Positions 49,039 to 61,828 of a DNA stretch of 64,000 nt are shown here, one piece after another; the first letter of the stretch is position 1, and every line of letters begins with the position of its first letter. The translations under genes were made by a program, and so were the position numbers. Source of the DNA: Rhodeus uyekii (Eukaryota; Chordata; Actinopteri; Cypriniformes; Acheilognathidae); the NCBI GenBank assembly GCA_037043235.1, contig JAWRVZ010000569.1, positions 89,726 to 153,725 of the forward strand, read 5' to 3'. The notes below the pieces were generated by a model that worked only from the letters and a program-made list of their open reading frames with translations, was not told the origin of the DNA and searched no databases.

Positions 49039-50769
49039 ATTTAGGGGCCAAGCACCGAAGGTGCGGAGGCACCTATTGTAATCGTTCTCGTTCTTATTAT
49101 TATTAGGGGCCAAGCACCGAAGGTGCGGAGGCACCTATTGTAATCGTTCTCGTTCTTATTATTATTAGGGGCCAAGCACCGAAGGTGCGGAGGCACCTAT
49201 TGTAATCGTTCTCGTTCTTATTATTATTATTAGGGGCCAAGCACCGAAGGTGCGGAGGCACCTATTGTAATCGTTCTCGTTCTTATTATTATTCTTCTTC
49301 CACCCAGAAGTCAATGGCAGCCCATAGAACCGTATGCAGGAAAATGATGAAATTTGGCACACACATAGAGGACAGTCCAATCATTGACCACACCAATTTT
49401 GGAGTCTCTACCTCAATCCCTCTAGCGCCACCAACTGTCCAAAGTTACACTTACATTTATGCTAATAACTCTTGAACCATAAGGGCTAGAAACAAAATTC
49501 CTTTGTCCACTGATTCCTTGGCTCAAGCCGATTCGATTGCACCCTATGACGTCATTTTCCGTCATGAAAATTTTTCCGCAATTTTGAATTTTATGAAAAA
49601 CCTACTTTGTCGAACTCCTCCTAGGCCGTTTGGCCGATTCTCACAAAAATTGAACCACATCATCTCCAGACTATGGAGACAAAAAGTTATGAGAATCAAG
49701 TTGATTGGTCATTCCGTTTTTGATAAACTTGCGAAAGAGTTTGACGAATTTGCCGCAAAAATGAACTTGAGGCTATATCTCCGCAACGCATTTGCGTATT
49801 CAGACCAAAATTGGTGTGTGTCATAGTAGTCATAATCTGAGGCTACCTGCAGAGTTTTGGCGCACTGCCCCCTAGTGGTCAGGAGATATAAAAAATTGAC
49901 TTTTTTGCTTATAACTTCTGAACACTTTGGTCAAAAATCATAAAACTGGTCTATTTAGATTCAGGGCATCATGCTGAGTCGTGCGATACCAAATTTTCTT
50001 ATATCGGCCATTTTGGGCGTCGGCCATTTTGAAATTTGTCGTAAAATGCTATATTTTACAAACGCATTGGCGTATCATTACGAAACTCAGTATGTGTCTT
50101 TGGGACCTTGATTTGAACCTACACCAAAAGTTTCGGGGCAGCGCCACCTTGTGGTCAAAAGTTATAACACAATTTCCAAAAATGCTAATAACTTTTGATT
50201 ACATTAAGCTATTTTAAAACAAATGATCTTAATATGTTCCTTGGGTCACACCGAGAACACAGATACCAAATTTGACATAGTTTGCCTAAATTTCATATCC
50301 GCCATGTTGTTTCATTCAAAAACCTACTTTTTCAAACTCCTCCCAGACCGTTTGTCCGATTTTCACCAAAATCGAATCGTATCATCTTCAGACTGTGCTG
50401 ACAAAAAGTTATGGATTTCGTGTCGATAGACAAAACCGTTTTCGTATACCGCAATTACAAATTTGAGGTAGTGATGACAAAATGACTTTAATGCTTTAAG
50501 TCAGTAATGTTTTGTCCAAATAACACCAAACTTTGCAGATTTCATTGTCACATTACTCGGACCCAATTCTAACAATTTGGACACAGCGCCAACTATTGGT
50601 CCAAAGCGATAAACTTTTCATTCAAATTACAGTGTCTGTATTAATGATTTTTCAGCCATTTAGCCTAAAATCATATTAAAATGCATTTAGTTGTTGATTA
50701 CTTCAATTGCTCTTATGCTGCCGGCCACGTCAATGCCCTGTTTGTGCTTGGCCCCGTCATTGCTGCTTG
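49039..50769 (+). repeat. Unit 33, type C, four minisatellites
   Basis: Minisatellites at 49044, 49106, 49168 and 49233, all of the TAATCGTTCTCG subtype, separated by (TTA)2-4. CRE at 49547-49554; CTCF-like core at 49866-49878. First of a run of four near-identical C units (33-36). Confidence 0.93.
49044..49290 (+). repeat. Hairpin minisatellite quadruplet
   Basis: Four copies at 49044, 49106, 49168 and 49233, all TAATCG subtype, with periods of 62, 62 and 65 bp. Spacing differences are multiples of three and lie in the TTA tract. Confidence 0.92.
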
Positions 50770-52319
50770 TTATTAGGGGCCAAGCACCGAAGGTGCGGAG
50801 GCACCTATTGTAATCGTTCTCGTTCTTATTATTATTCTTCTTCCACCCAGAAGTCAATGGCAGCCCATAGAACCGTATGCAGGAAAATGATGAAATTTGG
50901 CACACACATAGAGGACAGTCCAATCATTGACCACACCAATTTTGGAGTCTCTACCTCAATCCCTCTAGCGCCACCAACTGTCCAAAGTTACACTTACATT
51001 TATGCTAATAACTTTTGAACCATAAGGGCTAGAAACAAAATTCCTTTGTCCACTGATTCCTTGGCTCAAGCCGATTCGATTGCACCCTATGACGTCATTT
51101 TCCGTCATGAAAATTTTTCCGCAATTTTGAATTTTATGAAAAACCTACTTTGTCGAACTCCTCCTAGGCCGTTTGTCTGATTCTCACAAAAATTGAACCA
51201 CATCATCTCCAGACTATGGAGACAAAAAGTTATGAGAATCAAGTTGATTGGTCAAACCGTTTTTGATAAACATGCGAAAGAGTTCGACGAATTTGCCGCA
51301 AAAATGAACTTGAGGCTATATCTCCGCAACGCATTTGCATATTCAGACCAAAATTGGTGTGTGTCATAGTAGTCATAATCTGAGGCTACCTGCAGAGTTT
51401 TGGCGCACTGCCCCCTAGTGGTCAGGAGATATAAAAAATTGACTTTTTTGCTTATAACTTCTGAACACTTTGGTCAAAAATCATAAAACTGGTCTCTTTA
51501 GATTCAGGGCATCATGCTGAGTCGTGCGATACCAAATTTTCTTATATCGGCCATTTTGGGCGTCGGCCATTTTGAAATTTGTCGTAAAATGCTATATTTT
51601 ACAAACGCATTGGCGTATCATTACGAAACTCAGTATGTGTCTTTGGGACCTTGATTTGAACCTACACCAAAAGTTTCGGGGCAGCGCCACCTTGTGGTCA
51701 AAAGTTATAACACAATTTCCAAAAATGCTAATAACTTTTGATTACATTAAGCTATTTTAAAACAAATGATCTTAATATGTTCCTTGGGTCACACCGAGAA
51801 CACTGATACCAAATTTGACATAGTTTGCCTAAATTTCATATCCGCCATGTTGTTTCATTCAAAAACCTACTTTTTCAAACTCCTCCTAGACCGTTTGTCC
51901 GATTTTCACCAAAATCGAATCGTATCATCTTCAGACTGTGCTGACAAAAAGTTATGGATTTCGTGTCGATAGACAAAACCGTTTTCGTATACCGCAATTA
52001 CAAATTTGAGGTAGTGATGACAAAATGACTTTAATGCTTTAAGTCAGTAATGTTTTGTCCAAATAACACCAAACTTTGCAGATTTCATTGTCACATTACT
52101 CGGACCCAATTCTAACAATTTGGACACAGCGCCAACTATTGGTCCAAAGCGCTAAACTTTTCATTCAAATTACAGTGTCTGTATTAATGATTTTTCAGCC
52201 ATTTAGCCTAAAATTATATTAAAATGCATTTAGTTGTTGATTACTTCAATTGCTCTTATGCTGCCGGCCACGTCAATGCCCTGTTTGTGCTTGGCCCCGT
52301 CATTGCTGCTTGCAGCTAT
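50770..52319 (+). repeat. Unit 34, type C
   Basis: Minisatellite at 50776 (TAATCG tail). CRE at 51090-51097; CTCF-like core at 51409-51421. The body is offset 1,543 bp from unit 33. Confidence 0.93.
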
Positions 52320-53823
52320 ATTTATTATTATTCTTCTTCTTCTTCTTCCAACACAAGTCAATGGCAGCCCATAGAACCGTATGCAGGAAAATGATGAAAT
52401 TTGGCACACTCATAAAGGACAGTCCACTCATTTACCACACCAATTTTGGAGTCTCTAACTCCATCCCTCTAGCGCCACCAACTGTCCAAAGTTACACTTA
52501 CATTTATGCTAATAACTCTTGAACCATAAGGGCTAGAAACAAAATTCCTTTGTCCACTGATTCCTTGGCTCAAGCCGATTCGATTGCACCCTATGACGTC
52601 ATTTTCCGTCATGAAAATTTTTCCGCAATTTTGAATTTTATGAAAAACCTACTTTGTCGAACTCCTCCTAGGCCGTTTGGCCGATTCTCACAAAAATTGA
52701 ACCACATCATCTCCAGACTATGGAGACAAAAAGTTATGAGAATCAAGTTGATTGGTCATTCCGTTTTTGATAAACTTGCGAAAGAGTTTGACGAATTTGC
52801 CGCAAAAATGAACTTGAGGCTATATCTCCGCAACGCATTTGCGTATTCAGACCAAAATTGGTGTGTGTCATAGGAGTCATAATCTGAGGCTACCTGCAGA
52901 GTTTTGGCGCACTGCCCCCTAGTGGTCAGGAGATATAAAAAATTGACTTTTTTGCTTATAACTTCTGAACACTTTGGTCAAAAATCATAAAACTGGTCTA
53001 TTTAGATTCAGGGCATCATGCTGAGTCGTGCGATACCAAATTTTCTTATATCGGCCATTTTGGGCGTCGGCCATTTTGAAATTTGTCTTAAAATGCTATA
53101 TTTTACAAACGCATTGGCGTAACATTACGAAACTCAGTATGTGTCTTTGGGACCTTGATTTGAACCTACACCAAAAGTTTCGGGGCAGCGCCACCTTGTG
53201 GTCAAAAGTTATAAAACAATTTCCTAAAATGCTAATAACTTTTGATTACATTAAGCTATTTTAAAACAAATTATCTTAATATGTTCCTTGGGTCACACCG
53301 AGAACACAGATACCAAATTTGACATAGTTTGCCTAAATTTCATATCCGCCATGTTGTTTCATTCAAAAACCTACTTTTTCAAACTCCTCCCAGACCGTTT
53401 GTCCGATTTTCACCAAAATCGAATCGTATCATCTTCAGACTGTGCTGACAAAAAGTTATGGATTTCGTGTCGATAGACAAAACCGTTTTCGTATACCGCA
53501 ATTACAAATTTGAGGTAGTGATGACAAAATGACTTTAATGCTTTAAGTCAGTAATGTTTTGTCCAAATAACACCAAACTTTGCAGATTTCATTGTCACAT
53601 TACTCGGACCCAATTCTAACAATTTGGACACAGCGCCAACTATTGATCCAAAGCGCTAAACTTTTCATTCAAATTACAGTGTCTGTATTAATGATTTTTC
53701 AGCCATTTAGCCTAAAATCATATTAAAATGCATTTAGTTGTTGATTACTTCAATTGCTCTTATGCTGCCGGCCACGTCAATGCCCTGTTTGTGCTTGGCC
53801 CCGTCATTGCTGCTTGCAGCTAT
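52320..53823 (+). repeat. Unit 35, type C
   Basis: No minisatellite; hinge of (TTA)3 and (TTC)n followed by CAACACAAGTCAATGG. CRE at 52594-52601; CTCF-like core at 52913-52925. Confidence 0.93.
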
Positions 53824-55325
53824 ATTTATTATTATTCTTCTTCTTCTTCCAACACAAGTCAATGGCAGCCCATAGAACCGTAAGCGGGAAAATGATGAAA
53901 TTTGGCACACACATAGAGGACAGTCCAATCATTGACCACACCAATTTTGGAGTCTCTACCTCAATCCCTCTAGCGCCACCAACTGTCCAAAGTTACACTT
54001 ACATTTATGCTAATAACTCTTGAACCATAAGGGCTAGAAACAAAATTCCTTTGTCCACTGATTCCTTGGCTCAAGCCGATTCGATTGCACCCTATGACGT
54101 CATTTTCCGTCATGAAAATTTTTCCGCAATTTTGAATTTTATGAAAAACCTACTTTTTCGAACTCCTCCTAGGCCGTTGGTCCGATTTTCACGAAAATTG
54201 AACCACATCATCTCCAGACTATGAAGACAAAAAGTTATGAGAATCAAGTTGATTGGTCATTCCGTTTTTGATAAACTTGCGAAAGAGTTCGACGAATTTG
54301 CCGCAAAAATGAACTTGAGGCTATATCTCCGCAACGCATTTGCGTATTCAGACCAAAATTGGTGTGTGTCATAGTAGTCATAATCTGAGGCTACCTGCAG
54401 AGTTTTGGCGCACTGCCCCCTAGTGGTCAGGAGATATAAAAAATTGACTTTTTTGCTTATAACTTCTGAACACTTTGGTCAAAAATCATAAAACTGGTCT
54501 CTTTAGATTCAGGGCATCATGCTGAGTCGTGCGATACCAAATTTTCTTATATCGGCCATTTTGGGCGTCGGCCATTTTGAAATTTGTCGTAAAATGCTAT
54601 ATTTTACAAACGCATTGGCGTATCATTACGAAACTCAGTATGTGTCTTTGGGACCTTGATTTGAACCTACACCAAAAGTTTCGGGGCAGCGCCACCTTGT
54701 GGTCAAAAGTTATAACACAATTTCCAAAAATGCTAATAACTTTTGATTACATTAAGCTATTTTAAAACAAATGATCTTAATATGTTCCTTGGGTCACACC
54801 GAGAACACAGATACCAAATTTGACATAGTTTGCCTAAATTTCATATCCGCCATGTTGTTTCATTCAAAAACCTACTTTTTCAAACTCCTCCTAGACCGTT
54901 TGTCCGATTTTCACCAAAATCGAATCGTATCATCTTCAGACTGTGCTGACAAAAAGTTATGGATTTCGTGTCGATAGACAAAACCGTTTTCGTATACCGC
55001 AATTACAAATTTGAGGTAGTGATGACAAAATGACTTTAATGCTTTAAGTCAGTAATGTTTTGTCCAAATAACACCAAACTTTGCAGATTTCATTGTCACA
55101 TTACTCGGACCCAATTCTAACAATTTGGACACAACGCCAACTATTGGTCCAAAGCGCTAAACTTTTCATTCAAATTACAGTGTCTGTATTAATGATTTTT
55201 CAGCCATTTAGCCTAAAATCATATTAAAATGCATTTAGTTGTTGATTTTCTTCAATTGCTCTTATGCTGCTGGCCACGTCAATGCCCTGTTTGTGCTTGG
55301 CCCCGTCATTGCTGCTTGCAGCTAT
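53824..55325 (+). repeat. Unit 36, type C
   Basis: No minisatellite. CRE at 54095-54102; CTCF-like core at 54414-54426. It is followed at the hinge by a B unit. Confidence 0.93.
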
Positions 55326-57228
55326 ATTTAGGGGCCAAGCACCGAAGGTGCGGAGGCACCTATTGTTTCCGTTCCGGTTCTTTATTATTATTATTCATCT
55401 TCTTCTTCTTCTTCTTCTTCTTCTTCCGCCATGGAAGTCTATGTAAGGCCATAGAACCGTTTGCGGGAAAATGATAAAATTTGGCACACTGATAGAGGAC
55501 AAGCCAATCATTGACCATAGCAAATTTGAAGTCTCTAACTCAATGTCTCTAGCGCCACCAACTGTCCAAAGTTGCACTCACGTTTACGTAAATAACTCTT
55601 GAACCGTATGTCCTAGAAACAAAATTCTTTCGTCCACTGATTCCTTGGCTCAAGACGATTCGATTGCACCCTATGACGTCATTTTCCGTCATGAAAATTT
55701 TCCCGCCATTTTGAATTTTACGAAAAACCTACTTTTTCGAACTCCTCCTAGGCCGTTGGTCCGATTTTCACGAAAATTGAACCACATCATCTCCAGACAA
55801 TGTGGACAAAAAGTTATCCAAAGAAAGTTGATATGTCAAACCGTTTACGAATAACTTGCGAAAGAATCCGAGGTAATGGTCGCAAAAATGAAATTGAGGC
55901 TTTATCTCCGCAACGCATTAGAGTTTTCTGACCAAACTAGGTGTGTGTTATGTCAATCATGGTCTGAGGCTACCTGCAGAGTTTTGGCGCTGTGCCCCCT
56001 AGTGGTCAGGAGATATGAAAAAGTTAAATATTTGCTTATAACTTCTGAACGCTTTGGCCAAAAATAATAAAACTGGTCTCTTTAGATTCAGTGCATCATG
56101 CCGAGTCGTGCGATACCAAATTTTCCCATATCGGCCATTTTGAGTGTCGGCCATTTTGAATATTGTCATAAATTGCTATATTTAACAAAGATATTGGCGT
56201 ATCGTTACGAAACTCAATATGTGTCTTCGGCACCTAACCTTGATACGACTCAAAAAGTTTCGAGGCAGCACCCCCTTGTGGTCAAAAATTATAACCAAAT
56301 TTACAAATATGCTAATAACTTTTGAGTGCATTAACCTATGGTAAAACAAATTATCTTTATACGTTCCTTGGGTCAAACCGAGAACACAGATACCAAATTT
56401 GTCATAGTCGGCCAAACTTCTTGTCCACCATGTTGTTTTTCTTTAAAAACCTACTTTTTCAAACTCCTCCCAAACCGTTTGTCCAATTTTCACCAAAATT
56501 AAACCACATCATCTCTAGACCATGCTGACAAAAAGTTATCCAAAGAAAGTTGATATGTCAAACCGTTTACGAATAACTCGCGAAAGAATCCGACGTAATG
56601 GTCGCAAAAATTAAATTGAGGCTTTATCTCCGCAACGCATTAGCGTTTTCTGACCAAACTTGGTGTGTGTTATGTCAATCACGGTCTGAGGCTACCTGCA
56701 GAGTTTTGGCGCTCTGCCCCCTAGTGGTCAGGAGATATTTAAAAACTGACATTTTTGATTATAACTCCTGAACGCTTTGTCTAAAAATCATGAAACTGCT
56801 GTCTTTGGATCCAGTGGGACATGCCGAGCCCTGTGATACCAAATTTTCCCATATCGGCCATTTTGAGCGTCTGCCATTTCGATTTTTCTTATAAGATGCT
56901 ATGTTTAACAAACACATGACTTTAGTGCTCTGTCAGCAATGGTTTACCCAATTGAAAGCAAACTCTGCATGTGTCAATGTCACCACACTCTCAATGTACC
57001 ACATGAATTGACACTACAATTTGGTTACAGCGCTGCCTGTTGGTCGAACGTGATAAACCATTAAATCAAATTACTAAAGACCGTATTGTTGATTTTTCAG
57101 CCATTTAGACTTGTCATATTGAAATGTCTTTAGATTCTTATTGCCGTTGGTCTGATGATGCCAGCCATGTCGGCATGACATTTAATGCCCTCCTTGCGCT
57201 TGGCCCCGTGATGGCTGCTAGCAGCTAT
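55326..57228 (+). repeat. Unit 37, type B inside the C domain
   Basis: Minisatellite at 55331 (TTTCCG tail). CRE at 55674-55681; CTCF-like cores at 55993-56005 and 56715-56727. Fourth copy of the unit-8 set, offset 23,150 from unit 23, with the GACTTGTCAT tag. It is flanked on both sides by type C units. Confidence 0.93.
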
Positions 57229-58777
57229 ATTTAGGGGCCAAGCACCGAAGGTGCGGAGGCACCTATTGTAATCGTTCTCGTTCTTATTATTATTCTTCTT
57301 CCACCCAGAAGTCAATGGCAGCCCATAGAACCGTATGCAGGAAAATGATGAAATTTGGCACACACATAGAGGACAGTCCAATCATTGACCACACCAATTT
57401 TGGAGTCTCTACCTCAATCCCTCTAGCGCCACCAACTGTCCAAAGTTACACTTACATTTATGCTAATAACTCTTGAACCATAAGGGCTAGAAACAAAATT
57501 CGTTTGTCCACTGATTCCTTGGCTCAAGCCGATTCGATTGCACCCTATGACGTCATTTTCCGTCATGAAAATTTTTCCGCAATTTTGAATTTTATGAAAA
57601 ACCTACTTTGTCGAACTCCTCCTAGGCCGTTTGTCTGATTCTCACAAAAATTGAACCACATCATCTTCAGACTATGGAGACAAAAAGTTATGAGAATCAA
57701 GTTGATTGGTCAAACAGTTTTTGATAAACATGCGAAAGAGTTCGACGAATTTGCCGCAAAAATGAACTTGAGGCTATATCTCCGCAACGCATTTGCATAT
57801 TCAGACCAAAATTGGTGTGTGTCATAGTAGTCATAATCTGAGGCTACCTGCAGAGTTTTGGCGCACTGCCCCCTAGTGGTCAGGAGATATAAAAAATTGA
57901 CTTTTTTGCTTATAACTTCTGAACACTTTGGTCAAAAATCATAAAACTAGTCTCTTTAGATTCAGGGCATCATGCTGAGTCGTGTGATACCAAATTTTCT
58001 TATATCGGCCATTTTGGGCGTCGGCCATGTTGAAATTTGTCGTAAAATGCTATATTTTACAAACGCATTGGCGTATCATTACGAAACTCAGTATGTGTCT
58101 TTGGGACCTTGATTTGAACCTACACCAAAAGTTTCGGGGCAGCGCCACCTTGTGGTCAAAAGTTATAACACAATTTCCTAAAATGCTAATAACTTTTGAT
58201 TACATTAAGCTATTTTAAAACAAATGATCTTAATATGTTCCTTGGGTCACACCGAGAACACAGATACCAAATTTGACATAGTTTGCCTAAATTTCATATC
58301 CGCCATGTTGTTTCATTCAAAAACCTACTTTTTCAAACTCCTCCTAGACCGTTTGTCTGATTTTCACCAAAATCGAATCGTATCATCTTCAGACTGTGCT
58401 GACAAAAAGTTATGGATTTCGTGTCGATAGACAAAACCGTTTTCGTATACCGCAATTACAAATTTGAGGTAGTGATGACAAAATGACTTTAATGCTTTAA
58501 GTCAGTAATGTTTTGTCCAAATAACACCAAACTTTTCAGATTTCATTGTCACATTACTCGGACCCAATTCTAACAATTTGGACACAGCGCCAACTATTGG
58601 TCCAAAGCGCTAAACTTTTCATTCAAATTACAGTGTCTGTATTAATGATTTTTCAGCCATTTAGCCTAAAATCATATTAAAATGCATTTAGTTGTTGATT
58701 ACTTCAATTGCTCTTATGCTGCCGGCCACGTCAATGCCCTGTTTGTGCTTGGCCCCGTCATTGCTGCTTGCAGCTAT
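57229..58777 (+). repeat. Unit 38, type C
   Basis: Minisatellite at 57234 (TAATCG tail). CRE at 57548-57555; CTCF-like core at 57867-57879. The usual CGGCCATTTTGAAA is CGGCCATGTTGAAA near 58,023. Confidence 0.93.
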
Positions 58778-60269
58778 ATTTATTATTATTATTCTTCTTC
58801 CACCCAGAAGTCAATGGCAGCCCATAGAACCGTATGCAGGAAAATGATGAAATTTGGCACACACATAGAACACAGTCCAATCATTGACCACACCAATTTT
58901 GGAGTCTCTACCTCAATCCCTCTAGCGCCACCAACTGTCCAAAGTTACACTTACATTTATGCTAATAACTCTTGAACCATAAGGGCTAGAAACAAAATTC
59001 CTTTGTCCACTGATTCCTTGGCTCAAGCCGATTCGATTGCACCCTATGACGTCATTTTCCGTCATTAAAATTTTTCCGCAATTTTGAATTTTATGAAAAA
59101 CAAACTTTTTCGAACTCCTCCTAGGCCGTTGGTCCGATTTTCACGAAAATTGAACCACATCATCTCCAGACTATGAAGACAAAAAGTTATGAGAATCAAG
59201 TTGATTGGTCATTCCGTTTTTGATAAACTTGCGAAAGAGTTTGACGAATTTGCCGCAAAAATGAACTTGAGGCTATATCTCCGCAACGCATTTGCGTATT
59301 CAGACCAAAATTGGTGTGTGTCATAGTAGTCATGATTTGAGGCTACCTGCAGAGTTTTGGCGCACTGCCCCCTAGTGGTCAGGAGATATAAAAAAGTGAG
59401 TTTTTTGCTCATAACTTCTGAACACTTTGTTCAAAAATCATAAAACTGGTCTCTTTAGATTCAGGGCATCATGCTGAGTCATGCGATACCAAATTTTCTC
59501 ATATCGGCCATTTTGGGTGTCGGCCATTTTGAAATTTGTCGTAAAATGCTATATTTTACAAACGCATTGGCGTATCATTACGAAACTCAATATGTGTCTT
59601 TGGGACCTTGATTTGAATCTACACCAAAAGTTTCGGGGCAGCGCCACCTTGTGGTCAAAAGTTATAACAAAATTTACAAAAATGCTAATAACGTTTGATT
59701 ACATTAAGCTATTTTAAAACAAATCATCTGATTATGTTCCTTGGGTCACGCCGAGAACACAGATACCAAATTTGACATAGTTTGCCTAAATTTCCCTTCC
59801 GCCATGTTGTTTTCTTCAAAAACCTACTTTTTCTAACTCCTCCCAGACCGTTTGTCCGATTTTCACCAAAATCAAATCGTATCATCTTCAGACTGAGTTG
59901 ACAAAAAGTTATGGATTTCGTGTCGATAGACAAAACCGTTTTCGTATACCACAATTACAAATTTGAGGTAGTGATGAGAAAATGACTTTAATGCTCTATG
60001 TCAGTAATGTTTTGTCCAAATAACACCAAACTTTGCACATTTCATTGTGACATTACTCGGACCACATTCTAACAATTTGGACACAGCACCATCTATTGGT
60101 CAAAAGCGATAAACTATTAAATTGAATTACAGTGTCTGTATTAATGATTTTTCAGCCATTTAGCCTAAAATCATATTAAAATGCATTTAGTTGTTGATTA
60201 CTTCAATTGCTCTTATGCTGCTGGCCACGTCAATGCCCTGTTTGTGCTTGGCCCCGTCATTGCTGCTTG
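58778..60269 (+). repeat. Unit 39, type C
   Basis: (TTA)n hinge without a minisatellite. CRE at 59047-59054; CTCF-like core at 59366-59378. The body matches unit 29 (offset 16,269). The end is cut at GCTGCTTG before the next minisatellite. Confidence 0.93.
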
Positions 60270-61828
60270 TTAGGGGCCAAGCACCGAAGGTGCGGAGGCA
60301 CCTATTGTATCCGTTCTCGTTCTTATTATTATTATTCTTCCGCTTCTTAATCCACCCACAAGTCAATGGCAGCCCATAGAACCGAATGCGGGAAAATGAT
60401 GAAATTTGGCACACTCATAGAGGACAGTCCAATCATTGACCACACCAATTTTGGAGTCTCTACCTCAATCCCTCTAGCGCCACCAACTGTCCAAATTTAC
60501 ACTTACATTTATGCTAATAACTCTTGAACCATAAGAGCTAGAAACAAAATTCCTTCGTCCACTGATTCCTTGGCTCATGCTGATTCGATTGCACCCTATG
60601 ACGTCATTTTCCGTCATGAAAATTTTTCCGCAATTTTGAGTTTTATGAAAAACCTACTTTGTCGAACTCCTCCTAGGCCGTTGGTCCGATTTTCACGAAA
60701 ATTGAACCACATCATCTCCAGACTATGTAGACAAAAAGTTATGAGAATCAAGTTGATTGGTCAAACCGTTTTTGATAAACATGCAAAAGATTTTGACGAA
60801 TTTGCCGCAAAAATGCAATTGAGGCTATATCTCCGCAACGCATTTGCGTATTCAGACCAAAATTGGTGTGTGTCATAGTAGTCATGATCTGAGGCTACCT
60901 GCAGAGTTTTGGCGCACTGCCCCCTAGTGGTCAGGAGATATAAAAAAGTGAGTTTTTTGCTCGTAACTTCTGAACACTTTGTTCAAAAATCATAAAACTG
61001 GTCTCTTTAGATTCAGGGCATCATGCTGAGTCGTGCGATACCAAATTTTCTTATATCTGCCATTTTGGGTGTCGACCATTTTGAAATTTGTCGTAAAATG
61101 CTATATTTTACAAACGCATTGGCGTATCATTACGAAACTCAGTATGTGTCTTTGGGACCTTGATTTGAACCTACACCAAAAGTTTCAGGGCAGCGCCACC
61201 TTGTGGTCAAAAGTTATAACACAATTTCCAAAAATGCTAATAACTTTTGATTACATTAAGCTATTTTAAAACAAATGATCTTAATATGTTCCTTGGGTCA
61301 CACCGAGAACACAGATACCAAATTTGACATAGTTTGCCTAAATTTCATATCCGCCATGTTGTTTTCTTCAAAAACCTACTTTTTCAAACTCCTCCTAGAC
61401 CGTTTGTCCGATTTTCACCAAAATCGAATCGTATCATCTTCAGACTGTGCTGACAAAATGTTATGGATTTCGTGTTGATAGACAAAACCGTTTACGTATA
61501 CCGCAATTACAAATTTGAGGTAGTGATGACAAAATGACTTTAATGCTTTAAGTCAGTAATGTTTTGTCCAAATAACACCAAACTTTGCAGATTTCATTGT
61601 CACATTACTCGGACCCAATTCTAACAATTTGGACACAGCGCCAACTATTGGTCCAAAGCGCTAAACTTTTCATTCAAATTACAGTGTCTGTATTAATGAT
61701 TTTTCAGCCATTTAGCCTAAAATCATAATAAAATGCATTTAGTTGTTGATTACTTCAATTGCTCTTATGCTGCCGGCCACGTCAATGCCCTGTTTGTGCT
61801 TGGCCCCGTCATTGCTGCTTGCAGCTAT
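60270..61828 (+). repeat. Unit 40, type C
   Basis: Minisatellite at 60273 (TATCCGTTCTCG tail). CRE at 60599-60606; CTCF-like core at 60918-60930. The body is the closest match to unit 21 (31,212 bp upstream) and unit 41 (1,498 bp downstream). Confidence 0.93.

Noticed and set aside
49039..49300. CRISPR-like array (regular ~60-bp repeats)
   Set aside because: The spacers are TTA microsatellite and a common tail, not unique sequences, and there are no cas genes. This is a minisatellite.
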